Assembly: GCF_001439915.1 (NCBI RefSeq)
Contig: NZ_LMBW01000001.1
Span: 572,409-636,408 of the forward strand
Direction of reading: 5' to 3'
From: Fredinandcohnia humi
Lineage (GTDB): Bacteria; Bacillota; Bacilli; Bacillales; Bacillaceae_L
DNA: 64,000 nt
Position 1 is the first letter of the stretch, and every line of letters starts with the position of its first letter. The notes under the pieces are model-generated. The model worked only from the letters and a program-made list of their open reading frames with translations, had not been told where the DNA came from and ran no database searches. Both the position numbers and the translations under genes were made by a program. Shown here piece by piece: positions 35,830-44,451 of this stretch.

Positions 35830-36432
35830 ATGCCAAAACTCACATTTTTTAATTTGCCTGAGGATAAAAAACAAACATTACTTGAAGCGGCCAAAAAGGA
35901 ATTTTCCAGTGCCCCTTTATTTGACGCTTCGATTTCAAATATCATCAAATCCGCTGGCATCTCTCGCGGCAGCTTTTATCAATATTTTGAAGATAAAGAG
36001 GATGCCTTTTTCTATTTATTAGGCGAGTTTGCGAAAGAAAAGAAAGCAGCGTTCCTTTCGATGCTTGAAAAGTATGAGGGTGATTTATTTCGTACTTTTA
36101 TCGACTTTTTCGAGCTGTTCCTGCATGAAGAGGGAAATTTCACATTTTTTAAAAATGCATTGCTTAATATGACCCATAAAATTGAACGTACATTTGACAG
36201 AATGACGAGTGAACATGAAATCGATGAAAAGTTTAACATGCTTTGTTCACGGATTAACATAAGCAAAATGAATGTCACTGATGAGGTAGAGCTATTTCAT
36301 GCTTTACAAATCATTACATCGGTCATGTTGCGGAATTTAATCAATAAATTTGCCCAAGATTTACCTCCTGACACGGCCATGAAAAACTTTATGATGGAAA
36401 TGAATTTGTTGAAAAGAGGACTTGTCCGGTAG
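35830..36432 (+). CDS. TetR-family transcriptional regulator
   Basis: 200 aa, with the N-terminal helix-turn-helix KKEFSSAPLFDASISNIIKSAGISRGSFYQYFEDKEDAFFYLL (about 20-62) and a helical ligand-binding half of no recognised type. AAAGGGGG precedes the ATG 21 bases after the alarmone synthetase gene, so the two share a transcript. It is the probable ligand of the TGACAC-N-GTGTCA operators and thus autoregulatory. Confidence 0.88.
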   Translation: MPKLTFFNLPEDKKQTLLEAAKKEFSSAPLFDASISNIIKSAGISRGSFYQYFEDKEDAFFYLLGEFAKEKKAAFLSMLEKYEGDLFRTFIDFFELFLHEEGNFTFFKNALLNMTHKIERTFDRMTSEHEIDEKFNMLCSRINISKMNVTDEVELFHALQIITSVMLRNLINKFAQDLPPDTAMKNFMMEMNLLKRGLVR

Positions 36433-36468
36433 AACACAATTTGTGATCTGCCGGATATTTTTTTTCGA
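36424..36468 (+). terminator. Terminator after the TetR gene
   Basis: TCCGG and CCGGA with an inner CAC/GTG, followed by T8; it overlaps the end of the gene. Confidence 0.75.
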
Positions 36469-36505
36469 GCCTTTTTTTAACAGGAATGAAGTATAATTGA
36501 ATCCA

Positions 36506-36642
36506 TTAACTTTATTCAGCCGAAGTTTGCCACTTCTGCTGAATAAAGTTAAAGCCTCCGGCGGATGCCACAGATTTTCAAAGGAAGTTTTTCGAGCTAA
36601 CTCGAAAAAATCTGTGCGCAAATACGCCAAGGCGCATTTGAT
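36506..36642 (+). repeat. Dispersed structured repeat, family B, copy 3
   Basis: It starts with TTAACTTTATTCAGC (36506-36520), whose exact inverse is at 36538-36552. GCCTCCGGCGGATGCCAC follows and it ends with GCGCAAATACGCCAAGGCGC then ATTTGATT. It is shorter than copies 1 and 2 because the middle part (GACGCCACTTCC block) is absent. It lies just upstream of the DMT transporter gene. Confidence 0.85.
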
Positions 36643-36666
36643 TGGATAAAAAATCAGAATGGATGA

Positions 36667-37596
36667 GTGAGTGTGAAAAAAACTTATTTATACGGCATTT
36701 TATTATTTGTGATGGCTGCCTGGGGGTTAAATATTGTCGCTATAAAAATATTGGTTGAAAATTTTCCTCCGTTTACCATTACTGCCCTACGAATTCTGGC
36801 TGCTGGCCTCGTGATTTTTGCCTTTTTGTATATGAAGAAAGATCTCCAAAAAATGAACCTTTATGAGTTCGGCTATGTCGCACTAAGTGCATTAACCGGA
36901 ATTTTTGCCCACCAGGCATTGCTTTCTATCGGCTTGGTTAACACAAGTGCCACAAACGGCGCATCCATTCTAGCCTTAATACCGCTTGTTACCAATATTT
37001 TAGCTGTCCTATTCCTTAAAGCTAAAATGACCCTTTTAAAAATAGGCGGTGTGTTCTTTGGAATAATTGGCATTTACTTTATTTTAGTCCTTGGTGGGGG
37101 CTCATATACAGAGCTTTCAGGCGGTGATTTATATGTGTTTTTATCAGTCATTGCCCAAGGTCTAAGTTTTATTTTTATCCGAAAAGCCTCCTACACATTG
37201 AACCCCAAGACAATCACTGGTTACGCGTTATTAATGGGGGCAGGGTTTATGGTAGTGTTAAGCTTTGCGATAGAGGGTCAATCCATTCATAAAATGGGGG
37301 CTGCTCCATCATATGTGTGGGTGATTTTCATTGCTTCAGCGATTATTTCAACTGGAATCGGAAACCTGTGCTATAACTTTGCCATATCGCAGCTCGGAGC
37401 AGGTGAAACGGCCATTTTCCTAAACTTAGCACCATTTTTTTCATTAATGGGATCGGTGTTGTTTTTAAATGAAGCCTTCAAAATGATTCAGTTAGTTGGT
37501 TTTATTTTAATTGTCATTGGTGTTTTATTGGGAACGCAAATTTTTGAACGAAAACCGCGGGTTGATAAGCAAGTCGGGGTTTCCGTGTCGAAATAG
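36667..37596 (+). CDS. EamA-family (DMT) transporter
   Basis: 309 aa with ten hydrophobic helices in two five-helix EamA halves (MAAWGLNIVAIKILVENFPPFTITALRILAAG in the first, IFIRKASYTLNPKTITGYALLMGAG in the second). The start is GTG 36667 or GTG 36673; neither has a strong binding site, so it is uncertain. The family exports or imports amino acids and other small metabolites; the substrate is unknown. Its promoter region consists largely of a family B repeat. Confidence 0.85.
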   Translation: MSVKKTYLYGILLFVMAAWGLNIVAIKILVENFPPFTITALRILAAGLVIFAFLYMKKDLQKMNLYEFGYVALSALTGIFAHQALLSIGLVNTSATNGASILALIPLVTNILAVLFLKAKMTLLKIGGVFFGIIGIYFILVLGGGSYTELSGGDLYVFLSVIAQGLSFIFIRKASYTLNPKTITGYALLMGAGFMVVLSFAIEGQSIHKMGAAPSYVWVIFIASAIISTGIGNLCYNFAISQLGAGETAIFLNLAPFFSLMGSVLFLNEAFKMIQLVGFILIVIGVLLGTQIFERKPRVDKQVGVSVSK

Positions 37597-37605
37597 ATAA
37601 ACAGG

Positions 37606-37636
37606 GTCAGCCCTATTTTGCCGGGGCTGACCTTTG
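37606..37636 (+). terminator. Terminator after the DMT transporter
   Basis: GGTCAGCCC and GGGGCTGACC pair around a short loop, followed by TTTGC. Confidence 0.65.
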
Positions 37637-37684
37637 CATATGGCAAAATGATTGAGTTAAAATGGAAGAAAGGAGTGAATACAT

Positions 37685-38470
37685 ATGGATTTTAATTTGG
37701 ATGGAAAAATAGCCATTGTGGTGGCATCAAGTCAAGGACTCGGAAAAGCAATCGCAACACAGCTTGTAAAAGAAGGCGCAAATGTCATGCTCGCAAGCCG
37801 CAGTGAGGACAAATTAAAAGCTGTTCAATCAGAGCTATCTGCATTTAACAAGGGCAAAGTCGCTTACCTTCAAACTGACATCACCAATAAAGAAGACATC
37901 AAGGCTCTTATAAACCATACAGTAGATACTTTTGGAACAATCGATATTCTTGTCAATAATGCAGGAGGTCCGCCAGCCGGGACATTTGATCAATTAGAGG
38001 ATGAAGCTTGGCTGGGGGCGTTTGAATTAAATCTATTAAGTTATATTCGAATGATTCGTGAATCTCTACCATATTTGAAGAAAAATGGTGGAAAAATCAT
38101 CAATATTGCATCGGCCTCCATTAAAGAGCCCATTCCTGGCTTAATTTTATCTAATACTTTTCGCCTAGGGATCGTCGGATTATCGAAAACAATGGCCGAT
38201 GAATTAGCACCACATAATATCCTCATCAATACTGTCGCACCAGGACGAATTGCAACTGACCGGGTCGTTCACTTGGATCAAGTGAATGCAGAGAAACTGG
38301 GCAAGCCGATTGAAGAAATTGAACAAATGTACAAAGAAACAATCCCGTTAAAACGCTATGGTACACCTGAAGAATTCGCCAATTTCGTAACATTTTTAGT
38401 ATCAGACGCCAACACCTATATGACTGGTCAAGCCTACTTGGTTGACGGCGGAATGGTGAAGGGAATCTAA
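37685..38470 (+). CDS. SDR-family oxidoreductase
   Basis: 261 aa. The NAD(P)-binding motif is slightly changed (VVASSQGLGKAIATQL in place of the TGxxxGIG form), with NNAGG in ILVNNAGGPPAG. The catalytic serine, tyrosine and lysine positions deserve note: IINIASASIKEPIPGLILSNTFRLGIVGLSKTMA has SNTFR where most SDRs have Y-x-x-x-K. This places it in a divergent subgroup lacking the usual catalytic Tyr. GAAAGGAG precedes the ATG. Monocistronic; the substrate is unknown. Confidence 0.85.
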   Translation: MDFNLDGKIAIVVASSQGLGKAIATQLVKEGANVMLASRSEDKLKAVQSELSAFNKGKVAYLQTDITNKEDIKALINHTVDTFGTIDILVNNAGGPPAGTFDQLEDEAWLGAFELNLLSYIRMIRESLPYLKKNGGKIINIASASIKEPIPGLILSNTFRLGIVGLSKTMADELAPHNILINTVAPGRIATDRVVHLDQVNAEKLGKPIEEIEQMYKETIPLKRYGTPEEFANFVTFLVSDANTYMTGQAYLVDGGMVKGI

Positions 38471-38473
38471 AAA

Positions 38474-38512
38474 ATGAAGCCTGTTTCCTGATAAAATAGG
38501 AGACAGGCTTTG
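38474..38512. terminator. Convergent terminator
   Basis: AAGCCTGT and ACAGGCTT pair, with inner TCCT/AGGA, between the SDR gene and aspA. Confidence 0.7.
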
Positions 38513-38527
38513 TTGATAAAATCTTTT

Positions 38528-39946
38528 TTAATTTTTTTCCAATAATGCTGCTCCAGAAATCCCTGGTTCAGTCATTTCATACGGGTTTAAAATAAGATCC
38601 AATTCCTCTTCGGTTAACACATCGTATTGCAAGCAAAGCTCACGTACTTGTTTACCATTCAAAATGGCTTCTCTTGCAATTCGTGCTGCAACCTCATATC
38701 CGATATGTGGATTGACAGCCGTGATAATGCCAACGCTTTTTTCTACATATTCCTTCATGCGGTCTTCATTTGCTTTGATTCCCAACAGACAGTAGTCAGT
38801 AAATGCTTTGAATGCGTTATTCATAATGCTAAGTGATTGCAACAAATTGAACGCTAACACCGGTTCCATCACATTCAACTCTAATTGACCAGCTTCAGTT
38901 GCTAAGCTGATTGTATGATCATTTCCGATTACTTGGAATGCTACCTGATTAATCATTTCAGGCATAACAGGGTTTACTTTACCTGGCATAATCGATGAGC
39001 CCGGTTGTCTGGCTGGTAAGATGATTTCCCCAAGTCCAGCACGAGGCCCTGAGGCCATTAACCGTAAATCATTTGCGATTTTTGACATATTCATCATACA
39101 TATTTTTAATGCACCCGAAACTTCAGCATATGCATCAATATTTTGGGTGGCATCGACTAGATGTTCAGCACCAACTAAAGGTAGTCCACTAATTTCAGCT
39201 AAATTGTTGACGACATTCTTGATATACCGTGGTTCAGCATTTAGCCCAGTACCAACAGCAGTTGCCCCCATATTAACCTCATATAAATGCTGGCGGGATT
39301 GTTGTATGCGCTTTATATCACGATCCAAAACCCGACCATATGCAGCGAACTCTTGTCCAAGTCGAATAGGTACCGCATCCTGCAGATGGGTTCTGCCCAT
39401 CTTGATAATATGGTCAAATTGTTTTGCTTTTTCCTGAAAAACATCTTTCATATGCTCCATTGTGTGAACTAATTTCTCAATTAATTTAAGTGTGGCGATA
39501 TGAAGTGCTGTTGGAAATGCATCATTTGTAGATTGGGACATATTCACTTGGCTGTTTGGACTTAATTCTTGATATTTACCTTTTTCAAATCCAAGGATCT
39601 CAAGGGCACGATTGGCAATAACTTCGTTTGCATTCATATTAATAGATGTACCTGCTCCACCTTGGATGGGGTCTACAATAAATTGGTCATGCATTTTTCC
39701 GTTTATAATTTCATCTGCAGCTTGCACAATTGGATTTCCAAGCCCTTCATATAAATGCTTCACATCCATGTTTGCTAAAGCAGCAGCCTTCTTAACGATT
39801 GCTAATGCGATAATTAATTCCTCATGGATTCGGTAACCAGTGATCGGAAAATTTTCAACGGCCCGTATCGTCTGGACGCCATAATAGGCATCAACGGGAA
39901 CCTCTTTTTCACCAAGAAAATCTTTTTCGATACGAAATTGAGCCAT
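38528..39946 (-). CDS. aspA: Aspartate ammonia-lyase (aspartase)
   Basis: Deaminates L-aspartate to fumarate and ammonia. It is a fumarase/aspartase superfamily member of 472 aa with the signature loop GSSIMPGKVNPVMPE, GRTHLQDAVPIRLGQEF and the substrate-binding SQSTNDAFPTALH. The N-terminus FRIEKDFLGEKEVPVDAYYGVQTIRA is typical of aspartase rather than fumarase C. The ATG at 39946 has AAAGGAGAG upstream and is preferred to an ATG nine codons earlier. A cre-like box lies upstream. Asparaginase is not adjacent. Confidence 0.93.
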   Translation of the reverse strand: MAQFRIEKDFLGEKEVPVDAYYGVQTIRAVENFPITGYRIHEELIIALAIVKKAAALANMDVKHLYEGLGNPIVQAADEIINGKMHDQFIVDPIQGGAGTSINMNANEVIANRALEILGFEKGKYQELSPNSQVNMSQSTNDAFPTALHIATLKLIEKLVHTMEHMKDVFQEKAKQFDHIIKMGRTHLQDAVPIRLGQEFAAYGRVLDRDIKRIQQSRQHLYEVNMGATAVGTGLNAEPRYIKNVVNNLAEISGLPLVGAEHLVDATQNIDAYAEVSGALKICMMNMSKIANDLRLMASGPRAGLGEIILPARQPGSSIMPGKVNPVMPEMINQVAFQVIGNDHTISLATEAGQLELNVMEPVLAFNLLQSLSIMNNAFKAFTDYCLLGIKANEDRMKEYVEKSVGIITAVNPHIGYEVAARIAREAILNGKQVRELCLQYDVLTEEELDLILNPYEMTEPGISGAALLEKN

Positions 39947-40043
39947 GATGTTCTCTCCTTTATACATATGCATTCTAGTAATCTATCTTTCTTTTTAGGT
40001 GGATAAATATCACCCACCCCATTATAACATTTGTTTTACCAAA

Positions 40044-40057
40044 TAAAACGCTTTCGT
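40044..40057 (-). promoter_or_regulatory. Candidate cre site upstream of aspA
   Basis: Read on the minus strand it is ACGAAAGCGTTTTA, matching the cre core GAAAGCGTTTT. It lies about 100 bases before the aspA start, in the promoter region. Confidence 0.5.
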
Positions 40058-40095
40058 AATATTGAGATTCTAATAGTTGGCAGTAAGTCAGCTAT

Positions 40096-40488
40096 GTGCT
40101 TGTCCGGATGAATAAAGACGAAAGTGCTATTTTATTGACTCCAACTCTTTTAGGTACTGCCTTTTTAATTGCGCATGGAGTAAGTAGGATAATGACAAAA
40201 GCGCTTCTGTTGGCAGGTTTCATTACGATGAATTTCCCTGGGTTTGTTGAAGGAGATGTTCGTGATCTTGCTTTATGGGACTTATTATTCTACGAACCAT
40301 TTTTTTGCTTTTTGGGTATGTTGGCGGGCTTAACTGCCGCTCATTATGCACATGTTTCAGGGGTTCGACAATCCTCTTTTAGAAGGGGGTTTATCCTTTA
40401 TTTAATCATGGTTTTTCTTTTAACAGCACTTTTCGCATCGTCCATCCTTTTGACTTTACTGATAAAATTAGCCTTTAAATGTCAATAA
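40096..40488 (+). CDS. Multi-pass membrane protein of unknown function, about 130 aa
   Basis: Four hydrophobic segments are visible (LLTPTLLGTAFLIAHGV, ALLLAGFITMNFPGFV, FFCFLGMLAGLTAAHYAHV, ILYLIMVFLLTALFASSILLTLLI). The start is unclear: GTG 40096 opens the frame and ATG 40108 is four codons in, but neither has a good binding site, so it may be a fragment or weakly translated. It lies just upstream of the two-component system and could be part of its regulon. Confidence 0.45.
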   Translation: MLVRMNKDESAILLTPTLLGTAFLIAHGVSRIMTKALLLAGFITMNFPGFVEGDVRDLALWDLLFYEPFFCFLGMLAGLTAAHYAHVSGVRQSSFRRGFILYLIMVFLLTALFASSILLTLLIKLAFKCQ

Positions 40489-40574
40489 ATATAAAATAAT
40501 TAGATAAACGATGCGATAGCATGGTAATATTAGGTGGAATTTTCCTGTTATTACATGGATGGGAGGGACCCAGT

Positions 40575-41249
40575 TTGGAGTTAACGATTTTGCATATAGA
40601 GGATGATCAAGAAATTGGCTCATGGGTAAGCAATTTTTTAACAGAATGTGGATATGAAGTCATTTGGATTACATCTGGTCATGAGGCAATGAAGCATATG
40701 GAGCGGGTTGATCTCGTCATTTTGGATATTATGCTGCCTGGTTTAGATGGATATACAATAGGTCAGCGTCTTAAGCAAAAGTACCCGAATACCCCCGTCA
40801 TGATGTTATCGGCAAGAACTTCAATGGAAGATAAATTACAGGGACTTACTTTCGCGGATGATTATATGACAAAGCCGTACCATCCTGATGAGTTAGCTGC
40901 ACGTATTCAAGTATTAGTAAGGCGATTTGGAATTGTTTCACCAGACATTATTCATGTTATGCACTTGAGAATTGATCAGAAGGCAAACCGTATTTTGAAT
41001 ATAAATACGAAAGAAGATATCGTATTGACTGGGAAACAATTTCATATATTTATGTATTTAGTAGACCACTTGAATCAAATATTGACGAAAAGACAAATCT
41101 ACGAAGCGGTGTGGGGAGACCCATATATCGAAGGGGATAAAACAGTAATGGTCCACATACGCCACTTGCGTGAAAAAATAGAGTTGGACACAAGCAATCC
41201 GCAAATTATTGAAACAATCCGGGGGATTGGATATAGGATGAGATCATGA
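40575..41249 (+). CDS. OmpR-family response regulator
   Basis: 224 aa. The receiver domain has the acidic pair EDD (residues 9-11), the phospho-acceptor aspartate in LVILDIMLPGLDG (about Asp51) and the switch lysine in TKPYHPDEL. The C-terminal winged helix is intact (LTGKQFHIFMYLVDHLNQILTKRQIYEAVWGDPYIEGDKTVMVHIRHLREKI...IRGIGYRM). The start is put at TTG 40575, with GGGAGGG at 40560-40566; the open frame extends 18 codons further but reads as non-domain sequence. It overlaps the kinase gene by four bases. Confidence 0.92.
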   Translation: MELTILHIEDDQEIGSWVSNFLTECGYEVIWITSGHEAMKHMERVDLVILDIMLPGLDGYTIGQRLKQKYPNTPVMMLSARTSMEDKLQGLTFADDYMTKPYHPDELAARIQVLVRRFGIVSPDIIHVMHLRIDQKANRILNINTKEDIVLTGKQFHIFMYLVDHLNQILTKRQIYEAVWGDPYIEGDKTVMVHIRHLREKIELDTSNPQIIETIRGIGYRMRS

Positions 41250-42604
41250 ATATCATTCAATCTTTAATGACTAGATATTTGTTTCTTATTTTAATAGCTT
41301 TAGTTCTATTTCCTTTAATTCCAGCCATTTATTATTCTCCTCTTCTGTTCAATCAAGAATTGTACAATCCAGATGAAATTGAAGAGATATGGAAACGAGA
41401 AGCAGCGGATTTAAATGGACAGGAAAAGGAGGTAATTCGTCAGCGTCTTGAGTCTATTAAAAATAAGTATCCAAAGGCCGATGTTTTCTGGATAAATGGA
41501 AGGGGCGAATCTAGATTCGTCGGAAATCGGTCTGCTGATATTCCAGAAAATTGGACGTTTATCGATTCCCTTGTATTTTTAGAGGATAGCAAATTTCATG
41601 TGGATACTTTTTTACAGAATAAGGACCCCGGGAAAATATATACCATTACTGCGTTAATTGGAAATGATCCTACGCAAGGGGTTATGGTTTTTCAAGTTCC
41701 GATCACAGACACAAATCTTGACAGTATTTCTCTATACGAAGACTTTCCATTCATGATCTTTTTTATCTCCATTAGTGGAGCATTTCTATTAATCTCTTGG
41801 TTTTTCTTTTTTAAAATCCGCAAACGGCTTGTTAATCTTCAAATGGCGATGTCTGAAACAGGGGATGAAGGTATTCCTGATGAAGTCGTGATTAGAAGAG
41901 TGGACGAGATAGGAAGGCTGGAAGGTGCTTTTAACGAGATGATAAACCAGTTGAAGTATAGCAGAGAGAGGGAGAAAGAGGAAGAAAATCTTAGAAAACA
42001 GTTGATTGCCAATATTTCGCATGATTTACGAACACCTTTAACCGTCATCAGGCAGCACGTATATTCCGTAAAGAAGCACCGAGCATCCTTTGCAGAAATA
42101 GAATCACTTCAAATTGTTGAAAACAAACTAGATGATATGGACAAAATGATCAACAATCTGCTTTCCTATAATCTGCTTTCAGCTGGTAAACATCCAATCG
42201 ATATGCGTGATACGGATATATTGGATGAAGTTAGGAAAGTTATAGCTGAATGGTATCCTATATTCGAACAGTTTAGTTTTGAAATAGATTTAGATTTACC
42301 GGAAAAATCGCTGATATGGAAGGTAGACCCTATTTGGTTTAAAAGTATATTGGATAACTTCATTCAAAATGTCACTCGACATGCTCGCTCAGGGCGTTAT
42401 ATTGGAATTCAAATCGTGGAACAGCATGGGTCTACCTTCATTGTTATTAAGGATAAGGGTGCCGGCTTCGACCAAGAATCTGAAGATAAAGGTGCTGGAA
42501 TTGGACTATCTATCGTTTCACTCATGGTTAAGGAAATGAATTTAGAGTGGGAGATTTCTACTTCTTCTGAGGGAACCAGCATTTATGTTGGTAATCAAAC
42601 TTAA
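41246..42604 (+). CDS. Sensor histidine kinase
   Basis: 452 aa with a membrane helix at about 8-30, an extracytoplasmic sensor region of about 140 residues (to about 165), a second helix FMIFFISISGAFLLISWFFFF, and a HAMP-like linker. The H-box is ANISHDLRTPLTVIRQHVYS (His about 258). The ATPase domain has NFIQNVTRHA and KDKGAGFDQESEDKGAGIGLSIVSLM. Cognate to the overlapping response regulator. The paired membrane gene downstream (42691), preceded by direct repeats of the OmpR type, is its likely target. Confidence 0.9.
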   Translation: MNIIQSLMTRYLFLILIALVLFPLIPAIYYSPLLFNQELYNPDEIEEIWKREAADLNGQEKEVIRQRLESIKNKYPKADVFWINGRGESRFVGNRSADIPENWTFIDSLVFLEDSKFHVDTFLQNKDPGKIYTITALIGNDPTQGVMVFQVPITDTNLDSISLYEDFPFMIFFISISGAFLLISWFFFFKIRKRLVNLQMAMSETGDEGIPDEVVIRRVDEIGRLEGAFNEMINQLKYSREREKEEENLRKQLIANISHDLRTPLTVIRQHVYSVKKHRASFAEIESLQIVENKLDDMDKMINNLLSYNLLSAGKHPIDMRDTDILDEVRKVIAEWYPIFEQFSFEIDLDLPEKSLIWKVDPIWFKSILDNFIQNVTRHARSGRYIGIQIVEQHGSTFIVIKDKGAGFDQESEDKGAGIGLSIVSLMVKEMNLEWEISTSSEGTSIYVGNQT

Positions 42605-42617
42605 ACAATTCTTAAAC
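42601..42617 (+). promoter_or_regulatory. Direct repeat, candidate response-regulator box
   Basis: TTAAAC occurs at 42601-42606 and 42612-42617 (11-bp step), the spacing expected of OmpR/PhoB-type tandem half-sites. It lies about 75 bases before the membrane protein gene at 42691. Confidence 0.45.
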
Positions 42618-42690
42618 TTGAGGTCACCTTAATGAACAGCCTTGCAGTTTATCCTTTTTATGAGTAACAAATAGAAAGGATTGTGTTCAT

Positions 42691-43764
42691 GTGGAGATTA
42701 GTACTCAAAAGGTAGATAATAAACGCGGGAAACACTTGATAAAATGGTATTCCTGGATTGGTTATGCAGCATCATTTTGGTCATTACTTTATGGAATAAT
42801 GCATTTTTACTGGTTGCAAGGAGGGAAAGGTTATCCCTTTCATCAGGAACCAGAAATTGGAGTCTTTTCAGCCTTATATACTTACCTCTCGGTTCAAACT
42901 GGTAGTATGGTTTTTTGTGTTCTATGTGTTCTCGGATTATTTATTAGTTTAGCGATGAATCAGCCGTGGGGAAGAATAGTACCTCGCTGGTTGATCATCA
43001 CCTACTCTTGGGCGTTCGCTGTGTTGTTACTCCTTTTTATACCTGATTTCAGATTGATTGCGTCCATTGCTTATGTATTTTTGTTTATGTTTCCATTTAA
43101 CTGGGAGGTATTGAATCAAATTATTTGCATAATTGGTGCAGTATTGTGGATTTTTGCAGCTGTTTCTTATCAACGAAAGGTACGAAATGCATGCAGGCAC
43201 TGTGGAAGAAAAGAAAGAGATCAGTCGTTTGTTTTAATACGGTGGGCAAAGTGGATTACATTCATAGCTGCACTTGCTCCATTGCCATATGCTGTTACAA
43301 GAATTGCCTGGGCATTAGGAATTCCTCTTGGTGTGGGACCGCATTTCTTAGAAGAAAGTGTAAAAGTAAATCCTATGGCAACTTTGACTGAATGGGTCTT
43401 TGGTGGGTTATGTATAGGAGGAGGACTTTTAACACTTGGATTAATTCAGAAGTGGGGAGAAGTTTTACCAAGTTGGGTTCCATTCATTGGGGGCAAAAGA
43501 GTACCGATTCTGATGGCAGTTATTCCTGCATCTATAATCGCGATCGCTTTGACAACAGCTGGTTTTATTTTTACCCTGGGCTTTTTCGCCCTAAAGTTAC
43601 AGTTCGTTCCAGCTGAGGGGATTGTATTGAGTGAAATTGGAGGAACAATTGGACCGATGCTGACATGGGTGCCTTGGGGAGTAGCTCTAGGGCTTGCCAC
43701 TATTTCCTACTATTATCGTCGTCGTGGCAAATGTAAATATTGCAATAGAGGTGATAAAATGTAG
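42691..43764 (+). CDS. Multi-pass membrane protein of unknown function, 357 aa
   Basis: About nine hydrophobic helices. A central cytoplasmic loop holds ACRHCGRKERD and the C-terminus holds KCKYCNRG, two CxxC pairs that could bind a metal together. The start is GTG 42691 with GAAAGGA upstream; the overlapping ATG frame closes at once. A candidate response-regulator box precedes it, so it is the probable output of the two-component system. No transport or enzyme family was recognised with confidence. Confidence 0.75.
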   Translation: MEISTQKVDNKRGKHLIKWYSWIGYAASFWSLLYGIMHFYWLQGGKGYPFHQEPEIGVFSALYTYLSVQTGSMVFCVLCVLGLFISLAMNQPWGRIVPRWLIITYSWAFAVLLLLFIPDFRLIASIAYVFLFMFPFNWEVLNQIICIIGAVLWIFAAVSYQRKVRNACRHCGRKERDQSFVLIRWAKWITFIAALAPLPYAVTRIAWALGIPLGVGPHFLEESVKVNPMATLTEWVFGGLCIGGGLLTLGLIQKWGEVLPSWVPFIGGKRVPILMAVIPASIIAIALTTAGFIFTLGFFALKLQFVPAEGIVLSEIGGTIGPMLTWVPWGVALGLATISYYYRRRGKCKYCNRGDKM

Positions 43765-43895
43765 ACCTAAGTCAGTCCTTGTTCTTGTCCGGACTAAATA
43801 ATGAATAGCTGAATATGATATACAAAACATTCCGAAACTTTTCTCATTCTCATTCGTAAGCAATGGTAAGCAGTTTGGGGAAGGGGGGATGAACA

Positions 43896-44207
43896 ATGGT
43901 ACGACACATGACATTTGCGCTTCTGATTACTGCCATAGAGGTAGCAACCCTGTTTGGGATATCTCTATACTTAGATGCAAATATGTTAACTACCATGTTT
44001 TTCGGCTCTTGTTTCTTTATCTTAGTCGCATTCCTTATGGGCTCCTCGGGCGATGTTTTTACAAAAAATTCAGAGGTTGCCGTTTTTAATACATTTCTTG
44101 GAAGCTACAAACCTAGACATGAAAAAGCAATATTAAAAATCAGTCCATTTCTAACGGGATCCCTTCTTTGTCTGGTTGTGTATTTTGTGATGGTGTATTT
44201 TAAGTAG
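43896..44207 (+). CDS. Small membrane protein, 103 aa
   Basis: Three hydrophobic segments (FALLITAIEVATLFGISLYL, MLTTMFFGSCFFILVAFLMG, ISPFLTGSLLCLVVYFVMVYF) with a polar loop SSGDVFTKNSEVAVFNTFLGSYKPRHEK. A long GGGGAAGGGGGG binding region precedes ATG 43896. It follows the 357-aa membrane gene in the same direction and ends at a strong terminator. Function unknown. Confidence 0.65.
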   Translation: MVRHMTFALLITAIEVATLFGISLYLDANMLTTMFFGSCFFILVAFLMGSSGDVFTKNSEVAVFNTFLGSYKPRHEKAILKISPFLTGSLLCLVVYFVMVYFK

Positions 44208-44223
44208 ATACAAGATGTACCCT

Positions 44224-44254
44224 AGCACCCGTCCAATTGGACGGGTGTTTTTTG
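44224..44254 (+). terminator. Terminator
   Basis: CACCCGTCC and GGACGGGTG pair around AATT, followed by T6. Confidence 0.9.
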
Positions 44255-44451
44255 CGTGAATCCAATAATCCCATTGCAACCTTTCTTTATGAAGGGGAAA
44301 GGACGCAAAAATTTCAGAAGAGTTTTACCTTTTAAATGTGGTGGGTGGATTTTTTTGAAGAAAAAAAGAGGATATTATCAGAAAGTGTTGAAATAAGTAT
44401 TGACATCGCTTATCCCTCGATTTATATTTCCACAAAAGAAAGGATCATTTT

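Noticed and set aside
43889-44089. 66-codon frame starting seven bases before the 103-aa membrane protein
   Set aside because: Out of phase with it and with no coherent hydrophobic pattern; the 103-aa frame has the better-spaced binding site and three clear membrane helices.
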